In this document: positions 17,995 to 27,436 of the stretch, piece after piece
How the letters are laid out: the number at the start of each line of letters is the position of its first letter
Numbering within the stretch: the first letter of the stretch is position 1
Assembly: GCF_018853445.1 (NCBI RefSeq)
Contig: NZ_JABELD010000038.1
Coordinates: 1 to 57,126 of the forward strand
Reading direction: 5' to 3'
Length of the DNA stretch: 57,126 nucleotides
Source: Acidithiobacillus concretivorus
GTDB lineage: Bacteria; Pseudomonadota; Gammaproteobacteria; Acidithiobacillales; Acidithiobacillaceae
Notes under the pieces: generated by a model
The model's input: the letters and a program-made list of their open reading frames with translations, nothing else
What the model was told of the DNA's origin: nothing
The model's database searches: none
Made by a program: the position numbers and the translations under genes

Positions 17995-20079
17995 TTGATC
18001 GAGGTGGATCGGTTGTTGGGAGACTCCCTGACACAGGATCTCTCTTCGACAACACAACAGATGATGGAAATTCTGGCTAGATATCTGAATCCTTCTTTAG
18101 TTTGGATCGGTGCGTTTAAAGCTGAGGATGATTCCGTCAGTATCCTGTCTCTGGCTGGGCCGCGCCGAGAAGTTGCCGTTAAAACAAAAATTTATATCGG
18201 AACAGGCGGTTTTGATGGCTCTGTCCATAATGCACTAGAAAATATTGTAGCTCAATATATGCCGCTTCTAGGAGACAATTCCTATAGCGGGTGGCCGATT
18301 TCTGATGATGTGATTTTTCATGCTAGTTTAAGTGTGCCTTATCGCAGCCTGAGTGGTGATAAGGGAATTATAGTTTTTTTTCTGCCAAAGAAATTTGATT
18401 TGGTATCACCAAATCATACTTTGTGGATGCACCTTGCAGATGATTTCGCCGTGTTTTTGGAAAGGCACAAAAAAGCACTGGATATAAATCGTATTTCAGG
18501 TTATCAGTTGGCTATTGCTGATCTCCTCAATGATATCCTTAAGGTTAAAGAGTTACAGGCGGCCTATGATCTGGTCCTTTTGTTGTTGACTAGCCGTGTG
18601 GCCGCTTATGGAGCTTGGATTGTCGCCTGTCCTGAACAGAAAGATGATGTCTCATCATATGTATTAATCACCTCGAAGGGTTGTATGCCTGAAATTTCCC
18701 TCAAGTATTGGCTGGAAAAACCGGGTGCGGTCCGACAATGGCTTCATGAAGTTATCGAAAGAATGCGTTATCGCGGTTGCGCTTTCGTTGATGAAGTAAG
18801 AGCGGATGCGCGTCTGGAAACTTGGCGAGATTCCGAGCCGATTATGAATAAAACTTCGGTTATCGGAGCCTGGCCTTTATGGGGTGATACTGGCTTGCAG
18901 GCAATTTTGTTCATAAGCAGCAATGATTCCGACTATTTTAGCAATAATTTGCAGGTGTTTTTGTACCAGTTAACAGAAATTTTGCATATTGCTAATCAGC
19001 AAATCCATATCAAGGCAGATATTCGCAGACGCAATCTGCTCTATCAGGCCTTGCTGGACGAAGCTGATGTTGTCCTGAAAACGAAAACAGAACGGCCTCT
19101 GCTAGAGGAAGTCTGTAGAGGGTTGGTAGGCAGTAAACTTTTTGACGCTGCTTGGTTGACTCGTCCTAGAGATGATGGATCACTCAGTATTCTAGCTCAT
19201 GTTTCATCGGTGTCCTTGGATAGAAATGAATCGGTTGGAAGGATGATTACCGCTGATTTGGAGCGAAGTCTGGTAGGTTGTGTTTGGGAAACTGGTCAGG
19301 CGTTGTTTCCTTCTCTAACACCACGAAAAGAAGCCGCGCCAAATACCAACACCCCTGTTGCGCTCTTGCCAGTTCTTCGCAGTGCCAAATTGTGGAGTGT
19401 TCTCGTGGTTAGAAGCCAGTTGACCGAATATTTGAGTGAGGATGTTGCAGGACTTCTGCAGCGAGTCGCTTCATTGTTAGGTCGTGGTTTAGATGAGATG
19501 GATCTGAAGCAAAAGCTTGCGGATGAACAAATTCGGCAAAGCTGGCTTGCAAGTCATGACCCATTAACTGGATTAACAAATCGTCGTGGGTTGGAAACTT
19601 ACTTTTTCCATGCCATCTTGCGCGCTCAGCGCAATAGAACTTCGTTGGCTGTATTACTTATTGATCTGGATGATTTTAAACCCGTCAATGATACCTATGG
19701 GCATGAAGCTGGCGATCAGCTTCTGGTCAGGGTGGCTGGTGCTTTGCAGGATGCCATACGCAATACAGATTTTCTGGTACGCCTTGGGGGAGACGAATTT
19801 GTTATTTTACTGGAGGGTCTGCATAAGACGGATGATCTGCTACCGGTCTTGGACAATATTTACAAAGCCGTAGTCACGCCTTTCATGCTAGAGGCTGAAA
19901 TTAAGGCATCTGTAGGCTGCAGTGCCGGACTGACCTTGTATCCTGAAGATTCAGCCACTCCGGACGGTTTGCTGCGCCATGCGGATGAAGCCCTGTATGT
20001 AGCAAAACGTAACAAGCAGAGCCGCTCCCAGTACTGGGTGAATTATCTGGATATTTTGGCGGCCGAAAAAAACGACTAG
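17995..20079 (+). CDS. GAF-domain diguanylate cyclase (GGDEF)
   Basis: About 694 residues. The C-terminal GGDEF domain is complete: DPLTGLTNRRGLE, LIDLDDFKPVND, then RLGGDEFVILLEG (GGDEF 598-602). An allosteric inhibitory site RxxD (R589, D592) lies five residues upstream, so synthesis of c-di-GMP with product inhibition is predicted. The N-terminal about 500 residues look like two or three GAF-type sensor domains (for example about 30-155, 180-330, 350-500). No signal peptide or membrane helix. The start is uncertain: TTG at 17995 has no good SD and GTG at 18004 is an alternative. Cofactor or ligand for the sensor domains unknown. Confidence 0.88.
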   Translation: MIEVDRLLGDSLTQDLSSTTQQMMEILARYLNPSLVWIGAFKAEDDSVSILSLAGPRREVAVKTKIYIGTGGFDGSVHNALENIVAQYMPLLGDNSYSGWPISDDVIFHASLSVPYRSLSGDKGIIVFFLPKKFDLVSPNHTLWMHLADDFAVFLERHKKALDINRISGYQLAIADLLNDILKVKELQAAYDLVLLLLTSRVAAYGAWIVACPEQKDDVSSYVLITSKGCMPEISLKYWLEKPGAVRQWLHEVIERMRYRGCAFVDEVRADARLETWRDSEPIMNKTSVIGAWPLWGDTGLQAILFISSNDSDYFSNNLQVFLYQLTEILHIANQQIHIKADIRRRNLLYQALLDEADVVLKTKTERPLLEEVCRGLVGSKLFDAAWLTRPRDDGSLSILAHVSSVSLDRNESVGRMITADLERSLVGCVWETGQALFPSLTPRKEAAPNTNTPVALLPVLRSAKLWSVLVVRSQLTEYLSEDVAGLLQRVASLLGRGLDEMDLKQKLADEQIRQSWLASHDPLTGLTNRRGLETYFFHAILRAQRNRTSLAVLLIDLDDFKPVNDTYGHEAGDQLLVRVAGALQDAIRNTDFLVRLGGDEFVILLEGLHKTDDLLPVLDNIYKAVVTPFMLEAEIKASVGCSAGLTLYPEDSATPDGLLRHADEALYVAKRNKQSRSQYWVNYLDILAAEKND

Positions 20080-20117
20080 AAAGCGGCTCTGGAAGGGCAA
20101 AATTTCTGCCCGGGGCT

Positions 20118-20450
20118 TTACTCCCTTTGCCGGATGAGTTCCTGATCAAAGGCGTTATCCAGTTCCTGGGACAACTTGAGCACCTTGCGAAAAATGAAAG
20201 GGTCGGCATCGTCGGCCTGGGCGCGCAGCCGCAGGCGGGCCAGCCCGTCAAAACTGTGGGCACGGTCTACCGGATCACTCAAGGCCTGACATTGGTTTCC
20301 CTGGTAAATGGCGATAAGCACTTCCGCCGTCAGGGGGTCTTCCAACGTATTGTTTTGGGCAGACGCTAAGGCTTCTGCGGGGCTCAGATCACCGAGGAGA
20401 GGGTATCCCAGGTGATGATTCAAAAACTCTACCAACTCTTGATAAGTCAT
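20118..20450 (-). CDS. Small conserved hypothetical protein
   Basis: 110 residues, mostly helical and acidic, without signal peptide, membrane segment or recognisable motif. MTYQELVEFLNHHLGYPLL opens the protein; the C-terminal part, FRKVLKLSQELDNAFDQEL, is amphipathic. It lies 16 bases downstream of the GST-like gene on the same strand and is probably the last gene of the cyaY-EVE-GST operon. I do not recognise the family. Confidence 0.6.
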   Translation of the reverse strand: MTYQELVEFLNHHLGYPLLGDLSPAEALASAQNNTLEDPLTAEVLIAIYQGNQCQALSDPVDRAHSFDGLARLRLRAQADDADPFIFRKVLKLSQELDNAFDQELIRQRE

Positions 20451-20466
20451 TACTTACTCCAGAAAA

Positions 20467-21159
20467 TCAAAGGGACTGGGTCATGCCGTCATTCAGCGAG
20501 ATATTACAAGCATCAGCGACACGTTGAAAATAATATTGCAGATCCAAAGGAATGGTCACGCCATCCAACAATCTGAGTAAATGCAGGTCGGCCGTCAGGA
20601 TAATATCTACCAGTGACAAATCACCCGTGTAGAAGCGCTGGCGAGCCAGGATTTTGCCCAGTTCGCGTAATCGTCCCCGACTTTCAAGTTGCTGATATGC
20701 GCCGTAGCGGTCATTGGCCAAAGCTTCGACAGACTGCTGGAAACGGCGTTCACATTCGTTCCGGTAATAGTTCATATCCTCCTCATCATGACTGATATCA
20801 TCATAAGCAGGCAAAACCGGAGCGATCAGTCTTTCCAGCAGCGGCGTCAGACTGTTGCGCCACTGACAAAAAGCCGCCCATTCCGACTCGGCAATATTCT
20901 GCTGCATAGGCAGAGTTTCGGGATAAAGCCGATCCAGTTCCGCCAATTCGGACAGCGTAGCTTGTTGTTTCTTGCCATTGGCATGGACCAGTACCGGTAA
21001 ATCCGCATAGTCCAGATCAAAGGCTGTTTCCTGGTCACGCAGGGCACAGGGATGATCTTGCCAGTGCAGATCTTTGGCGCTCAACACCATTCGCAGCATC
21101 TGCCCGGCAGTAGAAGACCAACGGTGATACAGGTGGATTTCGCGGGTGGAATCACTCAT
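20467..21159 (-). CDS. Glutathione S-transferase-like protein
   Basis: 230 residues with a thioredoxin-like N-terminal domain (IHLYHRWSSTAGQMLRMVLSAKDL, then DLPVLVHANGKKQQATLSELAELD) and an all-helical C-terminal domain, in the style of GST/stringent-starvation-protein-like proteins. The catalytic Cys/Ser position falls at RWSSTAGQ, so a Ser-type site is possible. The cis-Pro is in ADLPVLV. It overlaps the EVE-domain gene by ATGA. Substrate or binding partner unknown. Confidence 0.78.
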   Translation of the reverse strand: MSDSTREIHLYHRWSSTAGQMLRMVLSAKDLHWQDHPCALRDQETAFDLDYADLPVLVHANGKKQQATLSELAELDRLYPETLPMQQNIAESEWAAFCQWRNSLTPLLERLIAPVLPAYDDISHDEEDMNYYRNECERRFQQSVEALANDRYGAYQQLESRGRLRELGKILARQRFYTGDLSLVDIILTADLHLLRLLDGVTIPLDLQYYFQRVADACNISLNDGMTQSL

Positions 21160-21620
21160 TGACGATCATCTTCAACAAGGCTCAGCACATGCTGCCATTG
21201 GCTTTTGGTGATGGGCAGAATGGACAGGCGGTTGCCTTTGCGTACCAGGGGGCTATCCGCAAATTCCGGCATGTTGCGCAGGCTGTCCAGGGAAATGCAT
21301 TGCGTAAAACTACGCCGATAGGCAACGTCCACCAGATCCCAGCGTGGCTTGTCAAGGCTGGAGCCGGAATCGTAATAATGACTGTGTGGATCAAACTGGG
21401 TGGGGTCGGGGCGGGCGTTGCTGACTACTTCGGCCATCCCGACAATACCCGGCACCGCTACCCTGGAATGATAAATAAAAATGCCATCCCCCGGCTGCAT
21501 GCTGCGCAGAAAATTCCGTGCCTGATAATTGCGGATACCATCCCAGGGTTCCTGGCCGCGCGCCTGTAAATCATTCAGAGAAAAGGCTTCGGGTTCCGTT
21601 TTCATTAACCAGTAGTGCAT
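21156..21620 (-). CDS. EVE domain-containing protein
   Basis: About 154 residues, a complete EVE domain of the kind that binds modified bases in DNA or RNA (PUA-like fold). Signatures: MHYWLMKTEPEAFSL at the start, WDGIRNYQARNFLR, MQPGDGIFIYHS, GIVGMAEVVS, and WDLVDVAYRR. I use the ATG at 21620 because family members begin with the YWLMKTEP strand; upstream ATGs would only add residues overlapping cyaY. Located between cyaY and a GST-like gene with overlaps on both sides. Role unproven. Confidence 0.88.
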   Translation of the reverse strand: MHYWLMKTEPEAFSLNDLQARGQEPWDGIRNYQARNFLRSMQPGDGIFIYHSRVAVPGIVGMAEVVSNARPDPTQFDPHSHYYDSGSSLDKPRWDLVDVAYRRSFTQCISLDSLRNMPEFADSPLVRKGNRLSILPITKSQWQHVLSLVEDDRQ

Positions 21621-21624
21621 CATT

Positions 21625-21939
21625 TCAGTCCAGGACGATGGGGTCATGTAAACGATGGCTGAGTAGCCGACCCAGAGCGGTTGTCAGGTTTTCTCCCGTC
21701 TGGCTGTCCAGCCATTGATCATCCTTGGCCGAAAAGCGGGCGGGACCATCACTGCAGGCCAGCCAGATTTGCTGTACGGCCTCCTGGCGATTAATGATAA
21801 TCTGACTGCCATCGGGCAGGAGCAAAGTGAGCACACTGTCCACCAGATCACATTCCACATCCGCAGTGCGTTCCTCAATGCGGGTCAGCAATTCTGTCAG
21901 GGTGTTTTCAACGGCGACGGCAAAGCTTTTTTCGTTCAT
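21625..21939 (-). CDS. cyaY: Frataxin-like iron donor CyaY
   Basis: 104 residues, normal CyaY length. Iron-binding regulator or donor for ISC Fe-S cluster assembly. The acidic first helix (LLTRIEERTADVECDLVDS), the strands LTLLLPDGSQIIINRQ and QQIWLACSDGPARF, and DDQWLDSQTGENLTTALGRLL match the frataxin fold and its conserved Trp. SD GAGGAAA precedes the ATG. First gene of the short minus-strand operon cyaY-EVE-GST-hyp. Confidence 0.9.
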   Translation of the reverse strand: MNEKSFAVAVENTLTELLTRIEERTADVECDLVDSVLTLLLPDGSQIIINRQEAVQQIWLACSDGPARFSAKDDQWLDSQTGENLTTALGRLLSHRLHDPIVLD

Positions 21940-22003
21940 TACGGTTTCCTCAAGTTTGGTCCTATGATGCGACCTGACCTATTGCAGAGCAAGTTTTGAT
22001 CCA

Positions 22004-23812
22004 TCAGGACTGGTCTGCGTGATTCAGTAATATGGCCAGAAACGATTCACCATAGGCGGCGAGTTTGCGTTCACCAACGCCGGGCACTGTGGCGAGACTG
22101 GCCAGGGTCCGGGGGCGCAGGCGCAGCATTTCCATTAGTGTCGCATCATGAAAAATCACATAGGGAGGTACCCCCTGGGTTTGTGCCAGGGCGCGGCGAT
22201 GCTGCCGTAAATCTTCCCATAATGCTTTGTCACCGGCGGGAATTTCCTGGACCTTTTCTTTTTTTCGGGGCTGGGTGTTTTCGTGCTGGCGCAGGGTGAG
22301 GATTTGTTCACCGCGCAAAATGGGACGACTCAGTGGACTCAGACGCAAGCCACCATGTCCTTCGCTATCCACTTCAACCAGGCCCCGGAGTAACAGATGG
22401 CGGAACAAGGCGCGCCAGGCGTTGGCAGATAATTCCTTGCCAAGGCCATAAACCCGGAGTTGATGATGGCCCCATTGCTGAATACGGGGATCATCGCGGG
22501 CGAGTAAGACATCGACCAGATACTGAACACCAAAACGCTGACCCGTGCGGTGTACCGCAGAGAGGGCTTTTTGTGCGGCAACGGTGGCATCCCAGGTGGC
22601 CGGAGGGGTCAGGCAGTTGTCGCAATTACCGCAGGGTAGGGCGAGGGTTTCGCCAAAATAACTCAGCAGAGTCTGGCGCCGGCATTGCGTCGTTTCGCAA
22701 AGGGCGAGCATGGCATCCAGTTTTTGGCCTTCCATTTGCTTACGTTGCTGGTCGGCTTCAGATTGCTGAATCATCTGCCGAAGTTGTACCACATCCTGCA
22801 GGCCATAATGCATCCAGGCTTCAGCAGGCAAACCGTCACGCCCCGCCCGCCCGGTTTCCTGATAATACGCTTCGATACTTTTAGGCAAATTGAGATGGGC
22901 CACAAAACGCACATTGGGCTTGTCGATGCCCATGCCAAAAGCAATAGTTGCGACAATAATGACGCCCTCATCGCGCTGAAAACGCTGTTGATGGCGGCGC
23001 CTTTCATCCGCAGAAAGGCCAGCATGGTAGGGCAGGGCATCCAACCCTTCTGTCTGAAGCCATGCGGCTATTTCTTCGACGCGTTTACGGGAAAGGCAAT
23101 AAACAATACCCGCTTCACCATCATGGCGGTCGCGAATAAAACGCAGCAGGGCGTTGCGCGCACCCTGGCTGCTGCTGTGGATGTGGTAGCGGATATTGGG
23201 GCGATCAAAAGACCGGGTAAAAATCCGGGCGCGTTGCAATCCCAGCCGTTCGATGATTTCCAGGCGGGTTTTGGGGTCTGCGGTGGCGGTCAGGGCAATG
23301 CGCGGTATGGTCGGAAAGCGCTCGTGGAGAACTTTCAGTTGCAGATATTCCGGGCGAAAATCATGTCCCCACTGAGATACGCAATGCGCCTCATCAATCG
23401 CGAAAAGATTGATCTGACATTGTTGCAGCAGGCGCAGAGTACGATCTTGCAAAAGGCGCTCGGGGGCAATGTACAGTAAATCCAGTTGGCCGCTGCGCAG
23501 GGCTTCTTCGGTTTCGCGGATTTCCCGGAGCTGAATGCTGGAATTAAGAGCCGCCGCCGCAACCCCCGCCTGCCGCAGGGCATTCACCTGATCTTCCATC
23601 AGCGCGATGAGCGGTGATATGACTACGCCAGCACCCGGACGGGCGATAGCCGGAATCTGGTAACACAATGACTTGCCGCCCCCGGTAGGCATCAACACCA
23701 GTGCGTCCTGATCGCTCATGAGTGTGGCGATGACTTCCTCTTGGGGAGCTCGAAACTGTTCATAACCAAATGTATGGCGCAGGATTTCAAGCGGCGGCGT
23801 AATGGTGGGCAT
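22004..23812 (-). CDS. recQ: ATP-dependent DNA helicase RecQ
   Basis: 602 residues, E. coli-like length. 3'-5' helicase for RecF-pathway repair and fork rescue. Walker [17 protein letters not shown] box [18 protein letters not shown], and the motif VI segment [10 protein letters not shown]. The RecQ-Ct zinc site uses [12 protein letters not shown] and CGNCDNC. A winged helix follows, and the HRDC domain is at the C-terminus ([20 protein letters not shown] onward). It is 23 bases downstream of apaH on the same strand. Confidence 0.97.
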   Translation of the reverse strand: MPTITPPLEILRHTFGYEQFRAPQEEVIATLMSDQDALVLMPTGGGKSLCYQIPAIARPGAGVVISPLIALMEDQVNALRQAGVAAAALNSSIQLREIRETEEALRSGQLDLLYIAPERLLQDRTLRLLQQCQINLFAIDEAHCVSQWGHDFRPEYLQLKVLHERFPTIPRIALTATADPKTRLEIIERLGLQRARIFTRSFDRPNIRYHIHSSSQGARNALLRFIRDRHDGEAGIVYCLSRKRVEEIAAWLQTEGLDALPYHAGLSADERRRHQQRFQRDEGVIIVATIAFGMGIDKPNVRFVAHLNLPKSIEAYYQETGRAGRDGLPAEAWMHYGLQDVVQLRQMIQQSEADQQRKQMEGQKLDAMLALCETTQCRRQTLLSYFGETLALPCGNCDNCLTPPATWDATVAAQKALSAVHRTGQRFGVQYLVDVLLARDDPRIQQWGHHQLRVYGLGKELSANAWRALFRHLLLRGLVEVDSEGHGGLRLSPLSRPILRGEQILTLRQHENTQPRKKEKVQEIPAGDKALWEDLRQHRRALAQTQGVPPYVIFHDATLMEMLRLRPRTLASLATVPGVGERKLAAYGESFLAILLNHADQS

Positions 23813-23835
23813 ATCTGCTGAGCTGATGTTATTCC

Positions 23836-24672
23836 TTAATGATTGGGTTGAACATAAGTAGGGCAGTCTATTTGCTGAATTTGTGGTTTACTGAGATCAA
23901 TTCGGGCGGCGCTCAACTGGCGACCCCAGACGCAGCCACTATCCAGAGCCAGCAATCGTTCATGCACCAACAGACCCTGAGTCGCCCAATGCCCACAAAT
24001 AATAGCAGCGCTGGGCTGCCGTTCAAAAAACCATTGATGCCACGGAGCATATATATGCTCCAGGTCTTTGGGTGGGGTGCTGGGCCAGTTGAAACGACCA
24101 TCTGCAGTCACATAACGGGCACGGGTAAAGACCGCCACCCGAAAACGCTGGGCGTCTTCTTCGTTGCGGCAACCTTCCCAGCAATCCGGAGCGGGCGCAG
24201 CCCACAATGATTTCAAAAAGCGTTTCCAGTGCGGGCCGCATAGTGCCTCCTGCACCTGCAACGCATGCTCTGTAGCACTGGAAATATCCCAGTCAGGATG
24301 GATGGCGGCATGGACCATCGTCCAGCCCAGCGCTTCGTCATGATGGAGCAGCGGTCTTTGCCGTAACCAATCCAGCCAATCCCCGGCATTTTTGTCACTG
24401 AGCAAGGTGCCGAGCGTGTCACTTTTTTTAGCGGGAACAATACCCGCCCAGCGCGAAAGCGCATATAAATCATGATTGCCCAGCACAATCTGGAGGCGAT
24501 CCTGCCAGTTAAAAAGTTTTTTCAGTAATGGACGACTATCGGGACCACGATTCAGCAAATCACCCGCTAACCAGAGTCGATCATGCTGCGCATCAAAGCT
24601 GATTTTTTGCAATAACGCGTTGAAGGGGGCACAACAACCCTGCACATCTCCCAATGCGTAAGTAGCACCCAT
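23836..24672 (-). CDS. apaH: Bis(5'-nucleosyl)-tetraphosphatase (symmetrical)
   Basis: 278 residues; hydrolyses Ap4A to two ADP and can remove Np4 caps from RNA. Calcineurin-like metallophosphatase motifs: ALGDVQGC (GDxxG near the N-terminus), [12 protein letters not shown] and [10 protein letters not shown], then the C-terminal ICGHWATQG and LDSGCVWG. Follows the dsrE-like gene by four bases and precedes recQ. Start ATG at 24672. Confidence 0.96.
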   Translation of the reverse strand: MGATYALGDVQGCCAPFNALLQKISFDAQHDRLWLAGDLLNRGPDSRPLLKKLFNWQDRLQIVLGNHDLYALSRWAGIVPAKKSDTLGTLLSDKNAGDWLDWLRQRPLLHHDEALGWTMVHAAIHPDWDISSATEHALQVQEALCGPHWKRFLKSLWAAPAPDCWEGCRNEEDAQRFRVAVFTRARYVTADGRFNWPSTPPKDLEHIYAPWHQWFFERQPSAAIICGHWATQGLLVHERLLALDSGCVWGRQLSAARIDLSKPQIQQIDCPTYVQPNH

Positions 24673-24676
24673 GGTA

Positions 24677-25024
24677 TTAAAGGGTGATGACCTGATCGGA
24701 GATTTTCATCTGGCGGACCAGGGTTTTCATACTGGCCGCCTCAATGCTGGAGTTGAGCAGGGATTTTTCAGACTGATGCAGCCATTCGAGGCCGACCACA
24801 TATATTCGCGCGCCCAGTTCCTGCAGTTCATGCATGAGATCCTGATGCACCAACTGTTTTGGCCCGGTTTGCTCATCCAGAAAAGCCAGGGGACAGGCTT
24901 CCTGGGCAAGAAAAATGCTGACCTCAACGCCATCCGCCAAAGCCGACGCTGCCATACGCAGGCCGTGCAGAACAGGATTACCCTTGGCTTCGGGGTCGGA
25001 TTTGAGGAGAATGGTCCAGTGCAT
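24677..25024 (-). CDS. DsrE/DsrF-like family protein
   Basis: 115 residues with the DsrE-like fold: MHWTILLKSDPE strand, GLRMAASALADGVEVSIFLAQEA, then a C-terminal VRQMKISDQVITL strand. Family members act in sulfur relay (a conserved Cys carries persulfide) or are of unknown role. Here the only Cys, in AQEACPLAF, is not at the usual DsrE position, so sulfur transfer is uncertain. It sits four bases before apaH. The 226 bases upstream to modB hold no other gene. Confidence 0.75.
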   Translation of the reverse strand: MHWTILLKSDPEAKGNPVLHGLRMAASALADGVEVSIFLAQEACPLAFLDEQTGPKQLVHQDLMHELQELGARIYVVGLEWLHQSEKSLLNSSIEAASMKTLVRQMKISDQVITL

Positions 25025-25250
25025 TTCGTCTGACTCTTTAATGGATAGTTCACTTTATTTATTCCATGAGCATAGCATAAAAAAGCCGGAATAATGTATG
25101 TACTATTCGCCCCGGGCCTGGTGTTTGAACTAGAGGCAGTTGCAGCGCCGGGCAGTTGCTGCGAGCTTGACCCGTTGGTGCGGCAGCGCTATAAATCCAT
25201 CGGATATGTTTAATTGGGAATAACGTTAGGATTTCCCGGGTACGACTTTT

Positions 25251-26087
25251 GTGGGGGTGGTATTGCGAAGCGCGGATCATGACCCAGGCTTACCGGTCTA
25301 TCGGGTGACAGCGGGTTTTGACCGTTTTCGCTGGATGGGGCCTGCTTTGGCGGGCCTCGTATTTGTCTTTTTGCTGGCACCTTTTGCGGCGTTGATATTT
25401 GCGACGGACTGGCCTGATTTTCATTTTGCCGAGGGTGATCTTAGGGCAATCTGGACTTCCCTACTTTACAGCACTCTGGCGCTGATTATTTCCGTGCTGG
25501 CCGGCACCCCACTGGCCTGGTGGCTGGCGCGCGGGCAGGGGCGTGGCAAGTGGTTTTTTGATGCTCTGCTGATGTTGCCCCTGCTGACGCCGCCCCTGGC
25601 CTTGGGGATTTTGCTGAGTAGTTTTTATGGTCCTTATTCACCGGTAGGGAGCCTATTCAGCCACGCGGGCATCTACTTCACCAATACGGCTCCGGCGTTT
25701 ATTCTCGCCCAGATTTATGGTGCCATGCCTTATTACATCATCGCAGCGCGGGCAGCTTTTGAAGGTGTTCCCCGCGAACTGGAGCAAATCAGCCGGACAT
25801 TGGGGCGCAACCGATTTCAGACTTTTTGGCGGGTCACCTTACCGTTGGCGCGCATTGGTTTGTCAGCCGGGGTGGCCCTGGCCTGGGTACGGGCCATGGG
25901 TGAGTTTGGCATTGTGTTGATCGTGGCGTATTTTCCTGAGGGTATTCCGGTCAAATTGTGGGTCAATTTGCAAGACATCGGTCTCAGTGCAGTTTACCCC
26001 TTGCTGTGGATATTTTTTCTGGTGGCCGTGCCCTTGCCGCTCTGGATTGGTTTGCGCGCCCGGCGGCAGACGCAGGCCATGTTTTGA
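25251..26087 (+). CDS. modB: Molybdate-type ABC transporter permease
   Basis: 278 residues with about six membrane segments; inner-membrane permease of a ModB/CysT-like oxyanion importer. The EAA loop that docks the ATPase is VPRELEQISRTLGRNRFQTFWRVTLPLA. Other family stretches are LLMLPLLTPPLALGILL and AMGEFGIVLIVAYFP. Start codon is GTG, and no convincing SD is visible. The substrate-binding partner modA is not in the window. Its stop codon overlaps the start proposed for modC. Confidence 0.88.
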   Translation: MGVVLRSADHDPGLPVYRVTAGFDRFRWMGPALAGLVFVFLLAPFAALIFATDWPDFHFAEGDLRAIWTSLLYSTLALIISVLAGTPLAWWLARGQGRGKWFFDALLMLPLLTPPLALGILLSSFYGPYSPVGSLFSHAGIYFTNTAPAFILAQIYGAMPYYIIAARAAFEGVPRELEQISRTLGRNRFQTFWRVTLPLARIGLSAGVALAWVRAMGEFGIVLIVAYFPEGIPVKLWVNLQDIGLSAVYPLLWIFFLVAVPLPLWIGLRARRQTQAMF

Positions 26088-27136
26088 AGCAATCGGCGCC
26101 CGCCCTGCACATTCGTTGCCAGATGCAGCGGCCTCTTGCCCTGGATATAAGCTTGCAGGTAAGCGGTTTCACCGTACTCCTGGGGGTTTCCGGTGTGGGT
26201 AAATCGACGCTGCTGAAGGCCATTGCCGGTTTGCTCCCGGCCCAGGTCAATCCTTACGGAGATCTGGCGGTAGAGCAGCGTCCCATTGCTTATTTGCCCC
26301 AGGGCTATGCGCTTTTCCCACACCTACGGGCTTGGGAGAATGTCGCATTTCCCTTGCCGCGCTCTGCCCATCGCCGTGTGGATGCTTTGGGTTTGCTCCA
26401 ACGGGTTGGTCTTGAAGATCTGGCGAATCGTTTTCCGTCTGAACTTTCCGGCGGCCAGAAACAGCGGGTAGCCCTGGCGCGGGCACTGGCACGAAAACCG
26501 CAATTATTACTCCTGGATGAGCCTACTTCAGCGCTGGATATGGCGACCCGGGACGAGGTGCTGGATGAACTGGTGCGGGAGGTTCACGAATTCGGGATTC
26601 CTGTACTGGCGGTCAGTCATGATCCGCATCTGGCGATGCTGGCGGACCATATGGCTATTTTGCGCGATGGCCGCATTGTCCAGGAGGGTGCCCCCAACGA
26701 AGTGTTTGCCCGGCCGCGTCATGTCGCTTCAGCCCGATTGCTGGGTTTCCGTAATTTTCTATCGGGTCGGGTGATTGACTCCGAAGATGAATCCCGTCTG
26801 CAGGTAGCAGGTTCCGATTGGCAGTTGCAGGCAAATTGGCAGGCTGGTCTGTCGGTGGGGACTTCAGTACAGCTGGTCTTACGCTCTGAGGATATCTACC
26901 TGCAAGAGGTGGGAGCAACGCATTTTTGTCCCAATCAGCTGTCTGTGCAGGTCAAGGCTTGCCGAAAAGAAGGTCTGAGCATACGCCTTTATCTGGAAGG
27001 TCCCGCTCCCCTGGAAATGTTGTTGCCCCGCCAACAGGCCGAAGCCGCACAGATTACTGTGGGAGACTTCCTCAAGGTCTGCGTGCAACCCAGGCATGTG
27101 CAGGTAATGACAGCAGAACAATTCAGCGGTTTTTGA
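26084..27136 (+). CDS. modC: Molybdate-type ABC transporter ATP-binding protein
   Basis: About 350 residues. Walker [13 protein letters not shown]-loop YLPQGYALFPH, signature [15 protein letters not shown], Walker B LLLLDEPTSALD, and the H-loop VSHDPH. The C-terminal about 120 residues form a TOBE/Mop-like regulatory region. I place the start at TTG 26084 overlapping the modB stop; ATG 26123 is possible, and the long open frame to 25958 only overlaps modB. The last 44 bases lie inside a direct repeat whose second copy is at 27814, beyond the adjacent toxin-antitoxin pair. Confidence 0.88.
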   Translation: MKQSAPALHIRCQMQRPLALDISLQVSGFTVLLGVSGVGKSTLLKAIAGLLPAQVNPYGDLAVEQRPIAYLPQGYALFPHLRAWENVAFPLPRSAHRRVDALGLLQRVGLEDLANRFPSELSGGQKQRVALARALARKPQLLLLDEPTSALDMATRDEVLDELVREVHEFGIPVLAVSHDPHLAMLADHMAILRDGRIVQEGAPNEVFARPRHVASARLLGFRNFLSGRVIDSEDESRLQVAGSDWQLQANWQAGLSVGTSVQLVLRSEDIYLQEVGATHFCPNQLSVQVKACRKEGLSIRLYLEGPAPLEMLLPRQQAEAAQITVGDFLKVCVQPRHVQVMTAEQFSGF

Positions 27137-27142
27137 CAAAAG
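27093..27142 (+). repeat. Direct repeat, copy 1 (modC 3' end)
   Basis: 50 bases covering the last codons and stop of modC and a few bases beyond, starting GGCATGTGCAGGTAATGAC. 46 of 50 positions match copy 2 at 27814-27863. The two copies flank the ParE/RHH toxin-antitoxin pair. Confidence 0.9.
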
Positions 27143-27436
27143 TCAAAACCCGGCCTCCTTCTGGTGCCAAATGGCCAGCACCGTCACCAGCGCGCCGCCG
27201 TCATAGCGATAGCGGACCACATACCCGCTGTCGCCAAACTCGATCAGCCATTCCCTGAATTCTTCCGACAAACCATCAACCGTGCGCCCAATATGCGGCT
27301 GGTGTCCAAGAACTTGCACGGATTGCACGATGGCGGCAGCAGCCCGTTTGGCGGCTGCCGGATTCTTCGGACGCAAAAATTCACGCAATCGCTCCAAGTC
27401 TCGCAAGGCGGCGGGCGCGAACTTTACTTGTGGCAT
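27143..27436 (-). CDS. ParE/RelE family toxin
   Basis: 97 residues, typical ParE/RelE length. Family pattern: VKFAPAALRDLERLREFL, then AAKRAAAAIVQSVQVLGHQPHIGRTVDG, REWLIEF and YVVRYRYDGGALVTVLAIWHQKEAGF with the C-terminal strand pair and conserved Arg/His. Expected to inhibit gyrase (ParE) or cleave mRNA (RelE); the sequence looks closer to ParE. Overlaps the upstream antitoxin by 13 bases, so translation is probably coupled. Stop codon lies immediately after the direct repeat at the modC 3' end. Confidence 0.88.
   Translation of the reverse strand: MPQVKFAPAALRDLERLREFLRPKNPAAAKRAAAAIVQSVQVLGHQPHIGRTVDGLSEEFREWLIEFGDSGYVVRYRYDGGALVTVLAIWHQKEAGF

Noticed and set aside
20080-20119. Hairpin between the GGDEF gene and the convergent hypothetical
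   Set aside because: Inner stem only four base pairs with mismatched outer arms and no T tract.
22685-23479. 264-residue frame on the plus strand inside recQ
   Set aside because: Opposite-strand shadow of recQ, with no family resemblance and no SD.
25180-25250. ModE-like box (CGCTATAAA) before modB
   Set aside because: Only one half-site resembles the known consensus; the second half is missing.
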